A stretch of 64,000 bases of DNA from Apis mellifera (GCF_003254395.2 NC_037642.1:6089736-6153735), one strand, 5' to 3'; counted from the stretch's first letter, positions 37,391 through 50,404 are shown. Notes: generated from the sequence alone by a model not told the origin. Translations and numbers: made by a program.

Positions 37391-39200
37391 AAATAACTCT
37401 TCCTCGATTTAAATTCAAACTGTCGAGTAACGTACAAAGAGGAACAAAATATTTGCTTTTTCGAATAACATCTCCTCAAATATCTTCTTACGAAGCGATT
37501 CCCCTATTTATCTTCCTCTCCTTCGAAACAGACACGTTTCGTTTCGAAAAAGAATGCATCACGAATCATAATTCACTGGGACGAAACACTAATTTCCACG
37601 GCCATTACAACTAACCGCACCCCGTCTCTTCTCCCCGCAAGTTAACTATTATGTAACGCCGGCTAATGGAGGCCAATGGAGGAAGCGAAGAAACGTCGGG
37701 CGAGATTGCATAAAGACGTTTCGAGTATCGCAATAACCCAACCTTCGTCGTCGTGCCTAATCTCGTTTCGTCGTCGTCGTCTTCTTCGTCGTCGTCGCGA
37801 ACGACCTCATTAACTTCAGAGGTTCGTTAACGTGAATCATAGAGTAAACAGTTGCGCCCCCGGAAGCGGACCAATTGTGTACCCGTTGGGTCGTCGCCGG
37901 CCACGATAAAGCGACCTTCGAATTAATCCCTCGACTCTTCCTCTTCAACCCCCTCTTCTCCCTTGTTGCTCACTTTTTCACGTTAATTATCCTCGTTGTT
38001 TCGTTAATCGTCGCTTCGATTAATGATTAATAGCTTTTCGTGTCACTCCAGATTCTTGCATCGTTCGATAAAATAATCCGATTCAGAATTGATCGTGCTG
38101 CGATTTCGTCTGAATTATTATCAAATTAAAGATACAAGGCTTTTGCGAATTGGGGAAAGCATGATTTTTGTCAAGATTTGCACGCGTGATGGCAAGGAAT
38201 CGAACGATCGATTAATTTCTCTCTGTGAAGAATTATTTGACAGGTTTCAAAGCGACAAACTTTAACGAAAACTGCGTGAATTTCGTTACGAAAAAGCACG
38301 AGACACGCATCGCGTGATACTAATTCTTCGAAAAGAAAATTAAAGGTCGGCTGTTTAACGTTGTTTCATGCCTAGCCTCCATAATCGAACGCGAGACAAT
38401 TTAACTTACGATGTTTCCAAGTCTCTCTATCGAGGTAAGTGGATCAAATCGGATGTATCGTTTAATTTATTTCTCGCAGAATAATAGAACGCGATAATAA
38501 TCAACCTTCGATTCGAATCCTTTTTTATTTTTCCCTCTCGATAAAAAAATAATCTCAATATTTTTGTCGTATTGAGAAGAAAATAAAGCGCGAACTAATA
38601 ATTCCAGGAAGGATTTAAATTCCAAAAGGGGAATTGTAGGAGAGATGCGAGCGAAATTCTAAAAAATTCCTCCTTCTTATTTCCCATCAATATCGCGAAT
38701 CAGTCGGGGAAAACGCTTAGGCCCTCGCCTTTTCGACCAGGCCAGAAAACGTATGAAAAGGTGAAGTTTGTAATATTCGCTGAGAGCCTGATGAACGGCC
38801 GGATGGATGATTCGAGAGGAGAATAACCGGTGAGAAAAGAAAAGACCACGAGGGATAGATAGCTGGGAATAGACCAAGAAAAAGAGGGGAAATGTTTTCC
38901 CGACTGTTCATTCATCTACTCTCGCCGATCCAACTCTTCCCATTTTTTTTTACCTATTGCCTAGCGCTGTCTGTGCACAATTTTCTTTCTCCGTGCACAA
39001 GAGATGCATTGCCCCGTTGCATTTAATTTTGACCACGCTGTAGTTTGATATCTTAATTGAACGCCGAGATTTCTTCGATAAAATTCGCAAATACAATAAA
39101 CTTAATTAACTGTGTCGATTATTCGGAGATTTTTTTAATCTTCTCGACTCTTAGTGACTTAACGTTGTTGCATTATTTCCAATTGGGGATTTAAATTTCA
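37391..39200. other. Mixed non-coding DNA
   Basis: Moderate sequence with a CGT/CTT trinucleotide run at about 37769-37797 and an otherwise AT-rich remainder. Several overlapping 64 to 71-codon reverse frames at 38677-38915 lie in three registers over the same bases, which argues against any of them being real. Confidence 0.6.
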
Positions 39201-39202
39201 AA

Positions 39203-39324
39203 GATGAATGGAAAATATGTACAGGAATGCACTCGTCAATGTTTTAAAAAATGCTGTTAGAACACTTTTTCATGAACCCCAGTCATTTTTAAATAACAGC
39301 CATCTATATATTTTCCAATTCGTC
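39203..39324. repeat. Imperfect inverted repeat about 120 bp across, possible foldback element
   Basis: GATGAATGGAAAATATGTA at about 39203 is matched in reverse complement by the segment ending at 39324 (which reads GACGAATTGGAAAATATATA on the other strand). A second arm pair, GCTGTTA at about 39253 and TAACAGC at about 39294, nests inside. Arms of about 20 bases with a few mismatches fit an old foldback transposon fragment, or chance in AT-rich DNA. No target-site duplication was defined. Confidence 0.3.
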
Positions 39325-42300
39325 ATAAAAATTCAACAGAGGATTAATTTAGCTTCTATTCCATATAATTAATCTTCTCTATTACCATTGTACAAATTTT
39401 AATATTTAATATTTCAATTTCTTCTCTTCGAAGATATCGTTGTTAATCTTCATGGAGAAGAATAAGAAATTTTTATCGCGTGACAATAAAAATTGAAGAA
39501 ATAATTCTATTCAACAAATTGAATCTTACCGATATAACCGATGTGTAAAACGGTAGGAATGGTTTTTCCAGTTTTTCATAATTTCATATAACAGCGCGTT
39601 GGAATAGCGTAACAGAACGTTAAACGAAGTTATTCGTAAACCTTTACCACTCTTTCCTTTCGTTCGCACTATTTTTCAATTATTATTTAATACGTAGAAC
39701 GAGACGTATATTTCTTTTTTTTTTTTTTTGCCGTGACATCGAGCGATCATCCAGCAATATAACGCGCCGGCCATTTAGCGCTCTCGATGCACTTCGTTGA
39801 AAGACAAACTAAACGTGGCTCGAAAACAAAAGCTCGTCCACAGCTCGTGAACAGGTTACGGAACTGGTTCGCGGATGACGCGGAGTCGATATCGAAAAAA
39901 ATGGTCGTGATATTTCATTAACATCGCGCCACGTTGAGAGGCATTAAAAGTGGATCGAGCAACGATGTCAAACCGATGAAGTCGTTAAAACTGTCCCGGT
40001 GATGGTGAAACGAGGCCGAACCAACGACCATTCCCAGTTTTTGTTATCTTCTCTCGGAAAAAAAGAGAGCAACGGAGACTCTGTTTATCCGCCGCGATTA
40101 AAAAGAGCGCCAAACTTGTGGTGGACAGAAAGAACGGTGTTCCATCCGAATTTTATCTCCTTTAAAATTCGTTTAAATACATCACAAATAAATATAGATG
40201 TAAAATGTTCACAAAACGATAAAGTATTCGAAACGATCTCGAATAAGAGAACATGCAACAGTGAGATAAAAATGTATCGATCGATTCAATTTCAGAAAAT
40301 TAAATTATTATTGTTATTATATTATTCATTTTCGAAACTTCACGAAATACGATATACTCGAATTCAGAAAATTAAAAGTTAACGATCACTGGTCGCGTTG
40401 TTGCGTATACATTTTACGAGAAATTTTATGGAGAAAGGATTCTAATTAATCAGATTCAATTTTAAACGAATTCTTCGAGAAATTCGTAATGTTGAATTGT
40501 TCGCTGTTGGACGATGAGCTTACTCGACGACAATTGGAGCGAGTGTATTGGTAGTGTATTGGTAACGCAACCGATTGATGCAAATGAGAGGATGTCGTTT
40601 GCTCTCTGTTCGATTAAGATTCGCGCGGAATCCCGAGAAACTTGCACGTCCGTGCAGATCCTATGATTGATGATCGTTCGTATCCAGGATACTACTATAA
40701 CGCGATAATTACCGTCGAGTGCCTCTGAACAGAGTTATTCGATCGTTTAACTATTCCAAGGTGATTAGCTTTCGCGTTGAATTCGAGGCAGAAACTTCGG
40801 GGAGCGCGCGTTCGAGATTCGTAGAAATTGCTCTTTGATGACGACAATTTCGAGGAGAAACATTTATTTATTTATTTATTTATTTATTAAAATATCAATT
40901 ACCCGATATCTCTAGGATAGATGAATTAATACCTCGTTCTTATCCGTGGAATCAATTCTTTCGCAATAATAATAATAATAAATAACGCAAAGAATTGGAG
41001 CGTGAAAAAGGGTTGATAAAAGGGAGAAGATTATTTTCGAGCGCGATTATTTTTTTCAGGGGAAATTATCGTCCCGATTCAGAGTCAACCAACTGAATTA
41101 CGAACAATCAAACGAGGCGGAAAATCTGGTACAGAGAAGTGGTCCCGGTTAAAATCGTTTTCTCTTTAAAATTAGATATCAATTTCATCCGGCGACCTTA
41201 TTGAATCGGCGAGCATTGTGAGGAAAATCTTTGACTTGTCGTGCTTTTGCAAAGCGAATTAGTAAACAATTACCTCCCCTTATGACGACAATCGTTATCC
41301 ACCGGAATGAGGGATCCTTCCATCCTTGAGGAGCGTCCACCGGAAACCCAGAGAATTGTCGGTGGGCAACGTTATTAAGGAATTCATTGTGGGATGGTCA
41401 AAGCTCGAGGAAACAAGGATTGTCCCCGATTTCCAAGACTTTTGCCGGAGAAATCGGCGAAATATTCTCCTCGCTATACGAATAACGTTGAATGCAATTG
41501 TTTTTAATGCTATTCTTCGGCAACGAATTCGTAACAGTTAAGATATTTGTTCAAAATCCAATTGGATATAGAAATTTCGTTCGATTCAAGTCGGATCGTT
41601 TTCTCCTCGAGAGAGAGAAAAGAAGAAACGAGGATATTGTCGAGGCGATTATTTCCTCGTTAATGCCAAGTATTGAAAATCGAGGTCGCTTGGGAACGGA
41701 TTATTGAAGATGAAGCCACGAGAGAAGTTGGATTAGCTGAAGCTTGCTTACCTTATATATATATTCGTCGCCTCTTATTATACGAAAACAGAGATAAATA
41801 ACGGCGAGATTAGGATTCTGTTGCGGAAAGGGTAAAACGTGTCCCAACCAGGAACATGTTTCAATTGACTTTTCTCGTCGAGTATATGCGATTATAAAAC
41901 GTTCTCAATCGACAAACTTTTCATAAGAATCGTTCGATAAGGATTTCTCGTTAAATCGATTCGAAGATCAAAAATTGAAGGTTTTCGGAATAATTTTATG
42001 CAAACTCAAGTGTAAGCAATAGAGAGGACGTAAAGCGTAAAATTCTATTTCTTTGTTCTTGAGTTGGCCAATGAAGCAAGCTCTCGATTCGAAATTTAGA
42101 AGATCCAAAAATTTCGAGCTTCTGCTTGAGCCAGTAATAGTTTCTTTCGTCCATAACTTTCTCGCATGCAATAAGGTACGCTTCAGCAAAGTTTCAAGCA
42201 TTCAGCTTCATTCACGAGCAAAGTGCAACGTGGTAAGTCTATAATCTTGAGTTTTCACTTCGCTTCTCTCCCAATATCATTACTCTCAGCATTTACGTAA

Positions 42301-43780
42301 CAGAGCTTAAAATCTCATCTTTTTTTCTTCATTCTCAATAATTTCTCCAGTGTTTGCTTGCTTGGTAAGTGTTCGTGCCTGGAAAACAGAAGATTGAACG
42401 TTGCACATCGGCGAATACAAGAGGAAGTTTCGGGAGAAAGTAGCGCGAACTACCGGCGGAAGTTTCTGATAGTTCATCCTGATCGAATCGAGCCTTCGCA
42501 AGCATTTTCACGGATACACGAATTCCCTGATAATCTTTCAACAACCATCTATCAAACTCTTTCTCTCCTTACGTATACATATTTATATATATATATAAGA
42601 AAATTTCATAGTTTTCCGATATTATTCCCGAAACGATGTCGTTTCACAAAATGCTACGTAAAGTAGGAAAACTACGTAACTTAGATTCGATCTTTCGATG
42701 AATTTTGTACACACGTATCACGTATTTATTATATTCCTTTGTATTCCACTCGAGGGAGAGAAAGATTCCTGAGGAGAAAAATTCCTTCAACTCGATAACC
42801 TCGAGAATTTCGAGTATCGAGGCCTCTATGCAACACGTCTTTCTTCCCGCCCTTCCTTATCCCGTCCATCATCCCTGATACGCGTGCCACGGCTGTGATA
42901 TATGAGGCAGCCTCCACTTTTCTCCCGTTGACGCGCAACAGTACCTTCACACCAAAATGCGATTTTTCCAAAATGCTGGAACGTGGGATATATTGTATAA
43001 TAGCTCACAAAACTTCTGTTATGAATTTATACATTGCTGTACAAAAATATTTCTTTCTCTCTAACATTTCTTTATAGATATATTTGCAATTGTGCTTCTT
43101 ATATCTCGAGACCAGATAAAATATATCTTCCAGTTCTTCCCTCCCAAATCTTGATAAAATCTCTTCCGCCGATAAATCATCACCGAAAAATCAGTCTAAA
43201 AGGGGAGGGCTGGCTCGATCGAGAGTTAAGAAACGAAGGAACACGGAAACACTTTTATCCCTATCCCCTAAGCAAAATCTGAAAGCTTAACGACGACCAA
43301 CCCAACCAGTGTTCGCGACAACCCTCTCGATTCCCCGGAAACACACGAGACACGCCAGAAACAACCGATGTACCCTTCGTCGAAGAGTTCCCTCCACTTC
43401 TCCTTCCCTCACCCCCACCCTTTATACACCCTCGGCCGTTTCTCTCTCCCTCTCGACGATAGATTCGGATCACGATTTACCGCGGCAGCGGCAACACGTG
43501 CCTCCCCTCCCTCTTCCAGATAACCAAGAAAGCCCGGAAGATCGCCTTTGTCCACCGCGCCTGGACGGACGTGACGCGGTTGCAAAAACGCGGATGGATG
43601 CATTTCTACAGGTTGTTCAGAAATTAATTCGTTACTTCCGTTCTTCTGCCGATCGAAAGGTGAAACGGGCCGGAAACCTCCTCTTCTCCTTCCCCTTTCT
43701 TTAATAAACTTGTTATATCCACGATGAATCGATCGTAATAACCGGTTGCCTTCGCGAGTGACTGGTTGATCGAATTTTTC
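39325..43780. other. Non-coding DNA, AT-rich with scattered CpG-rich patches
   Basis: CpG-rich patches lie at about 39730-40000, 40700-40850, 42370-42510 and 43290-43700. AT-rich DNA separates them. Opposed open frames of 131 and 143 codons overlap at 43309-43840 in a C-rich patch. A 127-codon frame lies at 39999-40382 and a 102-codon frame at 42358-42666. None is recognisable. A poly-T run is at 39716-39729. Confidence 0.5.
40863..40888. repeat. (TTTA)n microsatellite
   Basis: About six TTTA units. Confidence 0.93.
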
Positions 43781-43797
43781 GTATATTTTCTCGGTTG

Positions 43798-44471
43798 TTT
43801 TTTCATTTCTTTCCTTCTTTTTATTCTTGGAATTTATCAAATGTTTTCTTCACGATATTGGTATTTTGGATATGTTTCTCGTGCGATTATTATTTTTCTT
43901 GGAGGAATTTGATACGTTTTAAAGGGATGGAAGAGACGTTTCTTTCTTTCTTTTTATTCTTGGAATTTATCAAATGTTCTACGCAATATTGGTATTTTGG
44001 ATATGTTTCTCGTGCGATTATTATTTTTCTTGGAGGAATTTGATACGTTTTAAGGGGATGGAAGAGACGTTTCTTTCTTTCTTTTTATTCTTGGAATTTA
44101 TCAAATGTTCTTCGCGATTGGTATTTTGGATATATGGATATGTTTCTCGTGCGATTATTATTTTTCTTGGAGGAATTTGATACGTTTTAAAGGGATGGAA
44201 GAGACGTTTCTTTCTTTCTTTTTATTCTTGGAATTTATCAAATGTTTTACACGATATTAGTATTTTGGATATGTTTCTCGTGCGATTATTATTTTTCTTG
44301 GTGGAATTTGATACGTTTTAAGGGGATGGAAGAGACGTTTCTTTCTTTCTTTTTATTCTTGGAATTTATCAAATGTTTTACACGATATTAGTATTTTGGA
44401 TATGTTTCTCGTGCGATTATTATTTTTCTTGGAGGAATTTGATACGTTTTAAGGGGATGGAAGAGACGTTT
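43798..44471. repeat. Tandem array B: five copies, period 131-137 bp
   Basis: The landmark TTTTTATTCTTGGAATTTAT falls at 43818, 43951, 44082, 44219 and 44350. Each unit continues through GTATTTTGGATATG, CTCGTGCGATTATTATTTTT and GATGGAAGAGACGTTT. Length differences come from small indels, including a six-base duplication (TATGGA) in the third unit. Copies are highly similar, so the array is young or homogenised. Open frames within it repeat the same peptide but the period is not a multiple of three, so it is not coding. Confidence 0.96.
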
Positions 44472-45689
44472 CGTCGGCTCATCGATCACGAAACATTGTG
44501 CGTGTAATTTGACGAATAAATCTTGATCCATCACGGAGGGGTAACGACACGGTTGGCTACACCACACACGTGTAGAGGAGGAGTAGCTAACCCTAATATA
44601 TCCTTTCATCCAAAGGGTCAATCATCCGGTTTTACGTCTCTTCCTGGTGTCGTATTTCTTAGCTTACCGAAACACACCGAGGGAAAATTTCAATCCGGGC
44701 GAACATTCCTCGGTGAATTACTTTCACCGTCGAGTTGCCTCGCTTTATTATACTCTCTTTCTTAATCTCCCGACCGCAATACTTTTTCTTTCCTTCCCCA
44801 TCATAAAATACGCCCTCGAGAAAATATTTCCGATCCAGCATTCCTTCGAATTATCCAAGTTTGCTTTCAACTGTTCGATCAACCAATTTCTCGTATCCAT
44901 CTCTGTAAATATAACTTTGTTATTTTTATCGAGAAAATTATGCATGTGTATGGCGTGTAAATTTCGATGCGTTAAATATATTCCGAGTAAAAAGTTTCTG
45001 GGAAGAGAGAGATGTAGTTTCTTTATAAATCATTCCCTTACGTAAGATTATCGACAATTTTTCCAATAACGTCCACTTTTCCTTTTACGTAAATCTCCTG
45101 TTCTTATACTCTTTTAAGATATTATAAGATTACATTAGTGGAGCAGTCTAAAAAAAAAAAAGAAAGAAAATTTTAGCTTGAAAGATATATCCGAATTTAA
45201 TGGAAATTTAAACGTAATAGATTGTGCGTGAATCAATTTATCTCTCGATGGAAATGCCTGTTCGAAAATGCGAAACGAACCGTCAAATTTTTATCATTCT
45301 TTCGCGTTTTTTAAAATTATAAAATTTCGCCTGGAAATATTTTTTTATAACAGGGCATTAAAACCTGAATATTTTACATTTTAAAAAATTTCTCTTTACA
45401 TCTACCATTACAAAGCTATATTAAAAAAAAAATAAAAACTAAAATTTCAAGGGTTGAATTCTCTTAAAATTCTCTCTGATCTAAATACCTTATCTTCTTC
45501 AAATGACAAATAAATAATCAGATCAAGTAAATAAGCTTCGTCAAAGTATTCGATTCAAAAAGATCCATTCAATTAGCCAATCCTTTACAATTTTCATCAT
45601 CCTCACGCCACGATGATAATCATCTCCCTTTGTTGCTGAACAACAAAAATAACTCGTTCGAGGAGAAACATTTGTGAATTATCTCGGCG
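44472..45689. other. Non-coding DNA, moderate then AT-rich
   Basis: A CpG-richer start (to about 44830) is followed by AT-rich DNA with an A-rich run at 45151-45170. A 132-codon forward frame (44647-45045) and an 80-codon one (44523-44765) overlap in different registers and have no recognisable domain. Confidence 0.6.
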
Positions 45690-45990
45690 TTAAAGTTTCC
45701 ACTAACCGGTCACGGTTTCTCACTCGCTCGGCTCCTCGCTCGAGCTACACAAAGAGCTACACGGTCGCATTATAGTGATTGAGTTTGTCTCCTGGCCGCG
45801 TTGGGAGTACGCTCCCTTAATGGAAAGATTACTCGAGATTTTCTTAAGACGGCAGTCCCCCACGTGGAGTGGACTTGCGCGTCCTCGTTTAATACCGTTC
45901 CAGTACTTTGTGTAATTAGTCTTCGACGTCGCGCTGCAAATCCAATGTTTCCTTATTTTATAAATTGACCCGTAATCGCCCATGTTTTAA
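45690..45990. promoter_or_regulatory. Complex CpG-rich block, candidate regulatory element
   Basis: About 300 bases of balanced, non-repetitive sequence between AT-rich flanks. It has a direct repeat of GAGCTACAC at 45742 and 45754 and an E-box-type CCCCCACGTGGAG near 45857. A reverse open frame of 87 codons (45720-45983) is not recognisable. Regulatory function is inferred. An unrecognised exon cannot be excluded. Confidence 0.27.
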
Positions 45991-46236
45991 TAATCATGGA
46001 AGGGAAGAAATGTGCTTCGATCGAGTGTTTGATTAAACGCGGTAAACACGAGTGGATTAATCCTGTACGAGAATAGATTTCTCGAGAGACGAGAGATAAT
46101 TTTGATTATTGATCCCCAAGTTGGATTCTTTCAGAAAAATTGTTCGAATTGAAGGTTATATGTCCTCCTTGAATCGAACAATTTTTACATGAACATTTTT
46201 CTCAAAAGGAAAAATTCTTTCCTTAAAACACGTATT
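45991..46236. other. AT-rich spacer before array C
   Basis: Nothing beyond AT-rich sequence was recognised here. Confidence 0.6.
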
Positions 46237-47256
46237 TAAATAACAATTATAAATATACAAAATTTAGAATCCTATGGACAAAAATATATATAGTGAATTT
46301 GAAATTGAAAATTCTTGATTAACACTCGAAGAATCGAAACGAAAGGTTTATCAATAAAATGCCTGAAAATCTTTATAAAATTTCGTAAAAAATAAGAATT
46401 CTTGTATCTCGATGCCTCGAATAAAAATCGATTCGACGCCGTGGAAACACCACTCTTCTCACAACCGGAAACCGTCTAATCCCGCTCCACCTGTACAAAA
46501 TCAATTTATCAATAAAATGATCTCTATAAAATTTCGCGTGAAATAATATTCGCAATAAGAATTCTCATATCTCGATATCTGAATAAAAACCATGTCACTT
46601 TAAATAACAATTATAAATATACAAAATTTACAATCTTATGGACAAAAATATATATAGTGAAATTGAAATTGAAAATTCTTGATTAATACTCGAAGAATCG
46701 AAACGAAACATTTATCAATAAAATGCCTGATCTCTATAAAATTTTGTATAAAATAATATTCGCAATAAGAATTCTCGATGTCTCGAATAAAAACCATGTC
46801 ACTTTAAATAACAATTATAAATATACAAAATTTAGAATTCTATGGACAAAAATATATATAGTGAATTTGAAATTGAAAATTCTTGATTAACACTCGAAGA
46901 ATCGAAACGAAACATTTATCAATAAACTGCCTGATCTCTTCGTATAAAATAATATTCGCAATAAGAATTCTCGATGTCTCGAATAAAAACCATGTAACTT
47001 TAAATAACAATTATAAACATACAAAATTTAGAATCTTATGGACAAAAATATATATAGTGAATCATTGAAATTGAAAATTCTTTATTAACACTCGAAGAAT
47101 CGAAACGAAACATTCATTAATAAACTGCCTGATCTCTATAAAATTTTGTATAAAATAATATTCTCAACAAGAATTCTCATATCTCGAATAAAAATCGATT
47201 CGACGCAGTGGAAACACCACTCTTCTCACAACCGGAAACCGTCTAATCCCGCTCCA
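46237..47256. repeat. Tandem array C: four units, with a 67-bp flank captured inside
   Basis: The landmark TAAATAACAATTATAAA begins units at 46237, 46601, 46805 and 47001. The last three starts are about 200 bases apart. The first unit is 364 bases because it contains a 67-base segment (46423-46489) that recurs at 47190-47256, just after the last unit, with a single mismatch. The segment carries GTGGAAACACCACTCTTC. This arrangement is what unequal exchange would leave. Confidence 0.93.
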
Positions 47257-48391
47257 TCCCGTACTAAAGCTGTACGGCTCAACGATCGCGTCGAAACGGT
47301 TGAAAAAACGGGGGAAAAATTGGTCCCCGCGCTCCTCGAGTCCCTCGTTTGTCCCTTATGAATTTTAACAAGCCCGTACCCCGCAACAATCGACGATACC
47401 TCGACGATTATTTAGAATAGAATCGAAGGAGGAAAATCGAGGGCCGTTCGACTCGACTTCGTTTTCGAACAACGCCGAATGGCCCCTGTCTTCCCTGAAT
47501 TCTGAATTCGAAACACGGCTTGTAAACCGGAAGTGTCGCCTTCCTCCGCTCCGTTCTTCGATCGTAAATTCATCGATCATCAGGATAAATATCGGGTCCG
47601 ATTTATCCGACGATCCACCACCCGTCGATCCTTCCTCGCATCGAGAATTTTATCGCAATTTCATTATTATCCGTCAGGAGGAGGAGAAGGAGAAGGAGGA
47701 GGAGGAGGAGGAGACGGCTTCTCCTCGAGGCTGACCCGATAATCGTCGAGAGAATTGGGTGGTGTAACGATACAGGTCGGTATCGTTAGTTTACTCTCCA
47801 ACGATATTTCCAATCGATTGCCGAGGTTGAAATTGGAGGGGTCTCACGAGAGCCGGGGAAATTGGTTACACGTGGGTTCCACAAGCGCTCGGGGAATTTT
47901 TAGATCGAAAATCGATGCGTTTCAGTTCTCGTGTTTCTATTTTTTCTTTCTTTTTTTTTGGAGGGAACTGGTGGAATGTTTTAAATTTCGTTTTTTCTTC
48001 CGTTTCTTCCCTTCACCCTCGATTTTATTTCGTCCTTTATCGGGAATTAATTCGAAAACGACGCGTTAAGGGGGGAAACAAAAGTGAAAAATTAAAAAAT
48101 CGCGATTCGATTCGATTTCCCTGTACGGGAGGAATTTAAATATAAAAGAGGGCACGCGTTGAAAAAAAAAAAAAGAAATGCTTATCCGATCGATCAGGGA
48201 GGAATTTTCGCGCAGAACTTTATCCTGCTGTTTTTCAACGAGAGTTTCCAATAATTAAGAAGACAATGGTATGATGATCAACCGATTACGTGATTTCGAA
48301 AGAGATATGGAATGATACATCTCAACGATACTCCGAATATATTTTCGAATTATCGATCCACAAGCGACGAGAATATTATTTACCCCGAAAT
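47257..48391. other. Non-coding DNA with CpG-rich patches
   Basis: A CpG-rich patch at about 47260-47640 is followed by a GAG-rich run (47677-47714), then moderate sequence with T- and A-rich runs (47940-47960 and 48162-48176). Frames of 71 to 104 codons on both strands are not recognisable. Confidence 0.6.
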
Positions 48392-48623
48392 AATATCGGC
48401 AAAGAAAATCCAGAAAAGAGTTCGCAACAATTATAAAAGATAATACGTGCGATAATACGAATAAAACTGGGCATCAAAATCGTCGACTGTTTCTCCACAA
48501 AACGATGTCATCGACCGACAACGATACTTCACTTGGCGCATCGAACAATACGTATCGGAAGAAAGAAAATTGGAGAAGAATCGTTCGCAACAATTGTAGA
48601 AGAGATATACGAATAAAACTGGT
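48392..48623. repeat. Two-copy diverged duplication, about 160 bp apart
   Basis: TATCGG, then GAAAGAAAAT or a close variant, then GTTCGCAACAATT and ACGAATAAAACTGG, occur in order at 48392-48472 and again at 48552-48623. A third partial start (AGTATCGGAGGAAT) appears near 48690. Divergence is considerable. Confidence 0.6.
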
Positions 48624-50341
48624 CGTTAATGCTTGGCCCGCCATCGATCCACTCACAGACGAGGAACGGATCTGATATCTTTTCGCGCGAAATAGTATCG
48701 GAGGAATCGAGAGAGTTTAGCAACACGAGAGTCGAGCATAAATGATAAATATTCGGTGTTCCCTCCCTCCCCCCTCGTATACATCATCGCCGATAAAAAT
48801 TGCATTTCCGCCGGTTGAATTATTCCGGGACACGTAGCAGACAGAGAGTTGCGGGAACGAAATCAATTTCGCGGAATGCCGATGGAAATTTTATTTCCGC
48901 GTTGCCCCCTCCCCCCTCCACCCTCGCTTTTGCAAACAATATCCTTATGAATATTCCCTTCGCGAAATCCACGTCCAATCCGTCCGGAATCCCTTACCGA
49001 GTTTGTTTCTTAATAAATTTTCATGCCCCCTCTCGCGATATCTGACAATTATATCGGCCCCACGATGAATATTCACAACTCGATCGAACTCTCTTGTCAC
49101 AACACCAATTTCTCTATCTTTCCTCTTCCTCCTCGTTACGGGGAGGAGACACGTGTATTCGAGAAAAGGGAAGAGGTTGGATCCCGCGAGATGGTTTTAA
49201 TTGGATCTCGAATCGCAAACGAATCGTTAAAATTCGCTTTGGTTACGTGTTCGTTTCGAAGGGAGATGTTTCCGTGAGGCGACGAGGTGGAAGACGAGAT
49301 GTGTGTGCAACCCTTGGCTTCGTTGTGCATTATTGTCATCGGGTTTTCGTTGTTAGATTCGAGCGAGATTTCTCTTCTTTCTCTTCTTTAGCGAGATAAT
49401 CCGATTCAAAGGAGATATGAAAAAGAAGAAAGTGCACTAATTAATTTAAAATTCAAGGATATTTTTCGTATTTTCGTGTCGTTCGATTTAATATTTTTGT
49501 ATGATGATGTAAAAGTTTATGAGAGTTGTGGAAATAATGATATATATATATTTGATTTTTATTGAGAATAATAAAAAATGTAATAAATTGATATTGTAAA
49601 ATTGTGAAAATAATAGAATGAAAAAAAGGGAGGAAGAGTATCATCGATTTAATCGAGGGAAATATTTAATCCGGATACAGAGATTGAGATTGGATGAGAG
49701 ATTATCGAAAACGATTTTAGAAACGAGGATCCATTTCTTTTTTATTGCGTAATAACTATTGATTTACATCGAGGAGATGGGAATTTTTTATCGATTGTTC
49801 GGTGATGGATGCGCGATTGATGAATATTGTAATGTGAAGGAAGAGTTGTTCGAAATTATGAATGCAACGAATGTAATCACTCGTCCCCGAAGATTTTAAA
49901 CGACTTTTAAAACCGTCGTCGATTTCTTTCGGGTACGAGGAAGAAGTTAGATCTTGATAACGATCTAGTGGCGTATTAATTAAACAGATCATAAATTGGA
50001 ACGATTTAAGTGGAAAACTTCGATAAATTTTCGAGGGAAATCTATCTCCCCTTCGAAATTAACGATTGTGCTCGCAAATTTATCCTTTGTTAAACTTGGA
50101 TATCTTTTTTGAAATCGTCGAAAAAAAAGAAGAAAGAAGAAAGAAGTATAGTAGAAGGAAGGAATCAGATCAAACAATTAAAAGTTTCGACGGTATTAAA
50201 CGGATCATACCGGCACATTTTTCCTGTGGATTATATTTCCATAACATCCCCCTCGTAATCACTTTTTCTTTTCTCTTCGTTTCTCCAACTTCGTCAACCT
50301 GTCCCGCCAACTTATGAGAAACACCAGGCGATTAAATTTAA
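48624..50341. other. Non-coding DNA, CpG-rich then AT-rich
   Basis: 48770-49090 is CpG-rich with C-rich runs (48766-48776 and 48905-48920) and a TATGAATATT word near 48947, and may be regulatory. 49090-49400 is moderate, with overlapping frames of 67 to 101 codons on both strands. 49400-50340 is AT-rich. No gene is recognised. Confidence 0.5.
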
Positions 50342-50404
50342 AAACTCGCGGGAGCCACTAGCTTTATGGGGCAACAACCTAGTCAAACCTACCTCCGAGA
50401 GTTT
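50342..50404. other. Nested three-step inverted repeat (possible stem-loop)
   Basis: AAACTC (50342) pairs with GAGTTT (50399), GGAG (50351) with CTCC (50393), and ACTAG (50357) with CTAGT (50379), all in a consistent nested order with short internal loops. If transcribed it would fold into a 63-base hairpin. It matches no RNA family that I recognise. Confidence 0.3.

Noticed and set aside
43795..44180. Open frames encoding a repeated Phe/Ile-rich peptide in array B
   Set aside because: The tandem period is not a multiple of three, so no single frame survives across units. The peptides are by-products of the DNA repeat.
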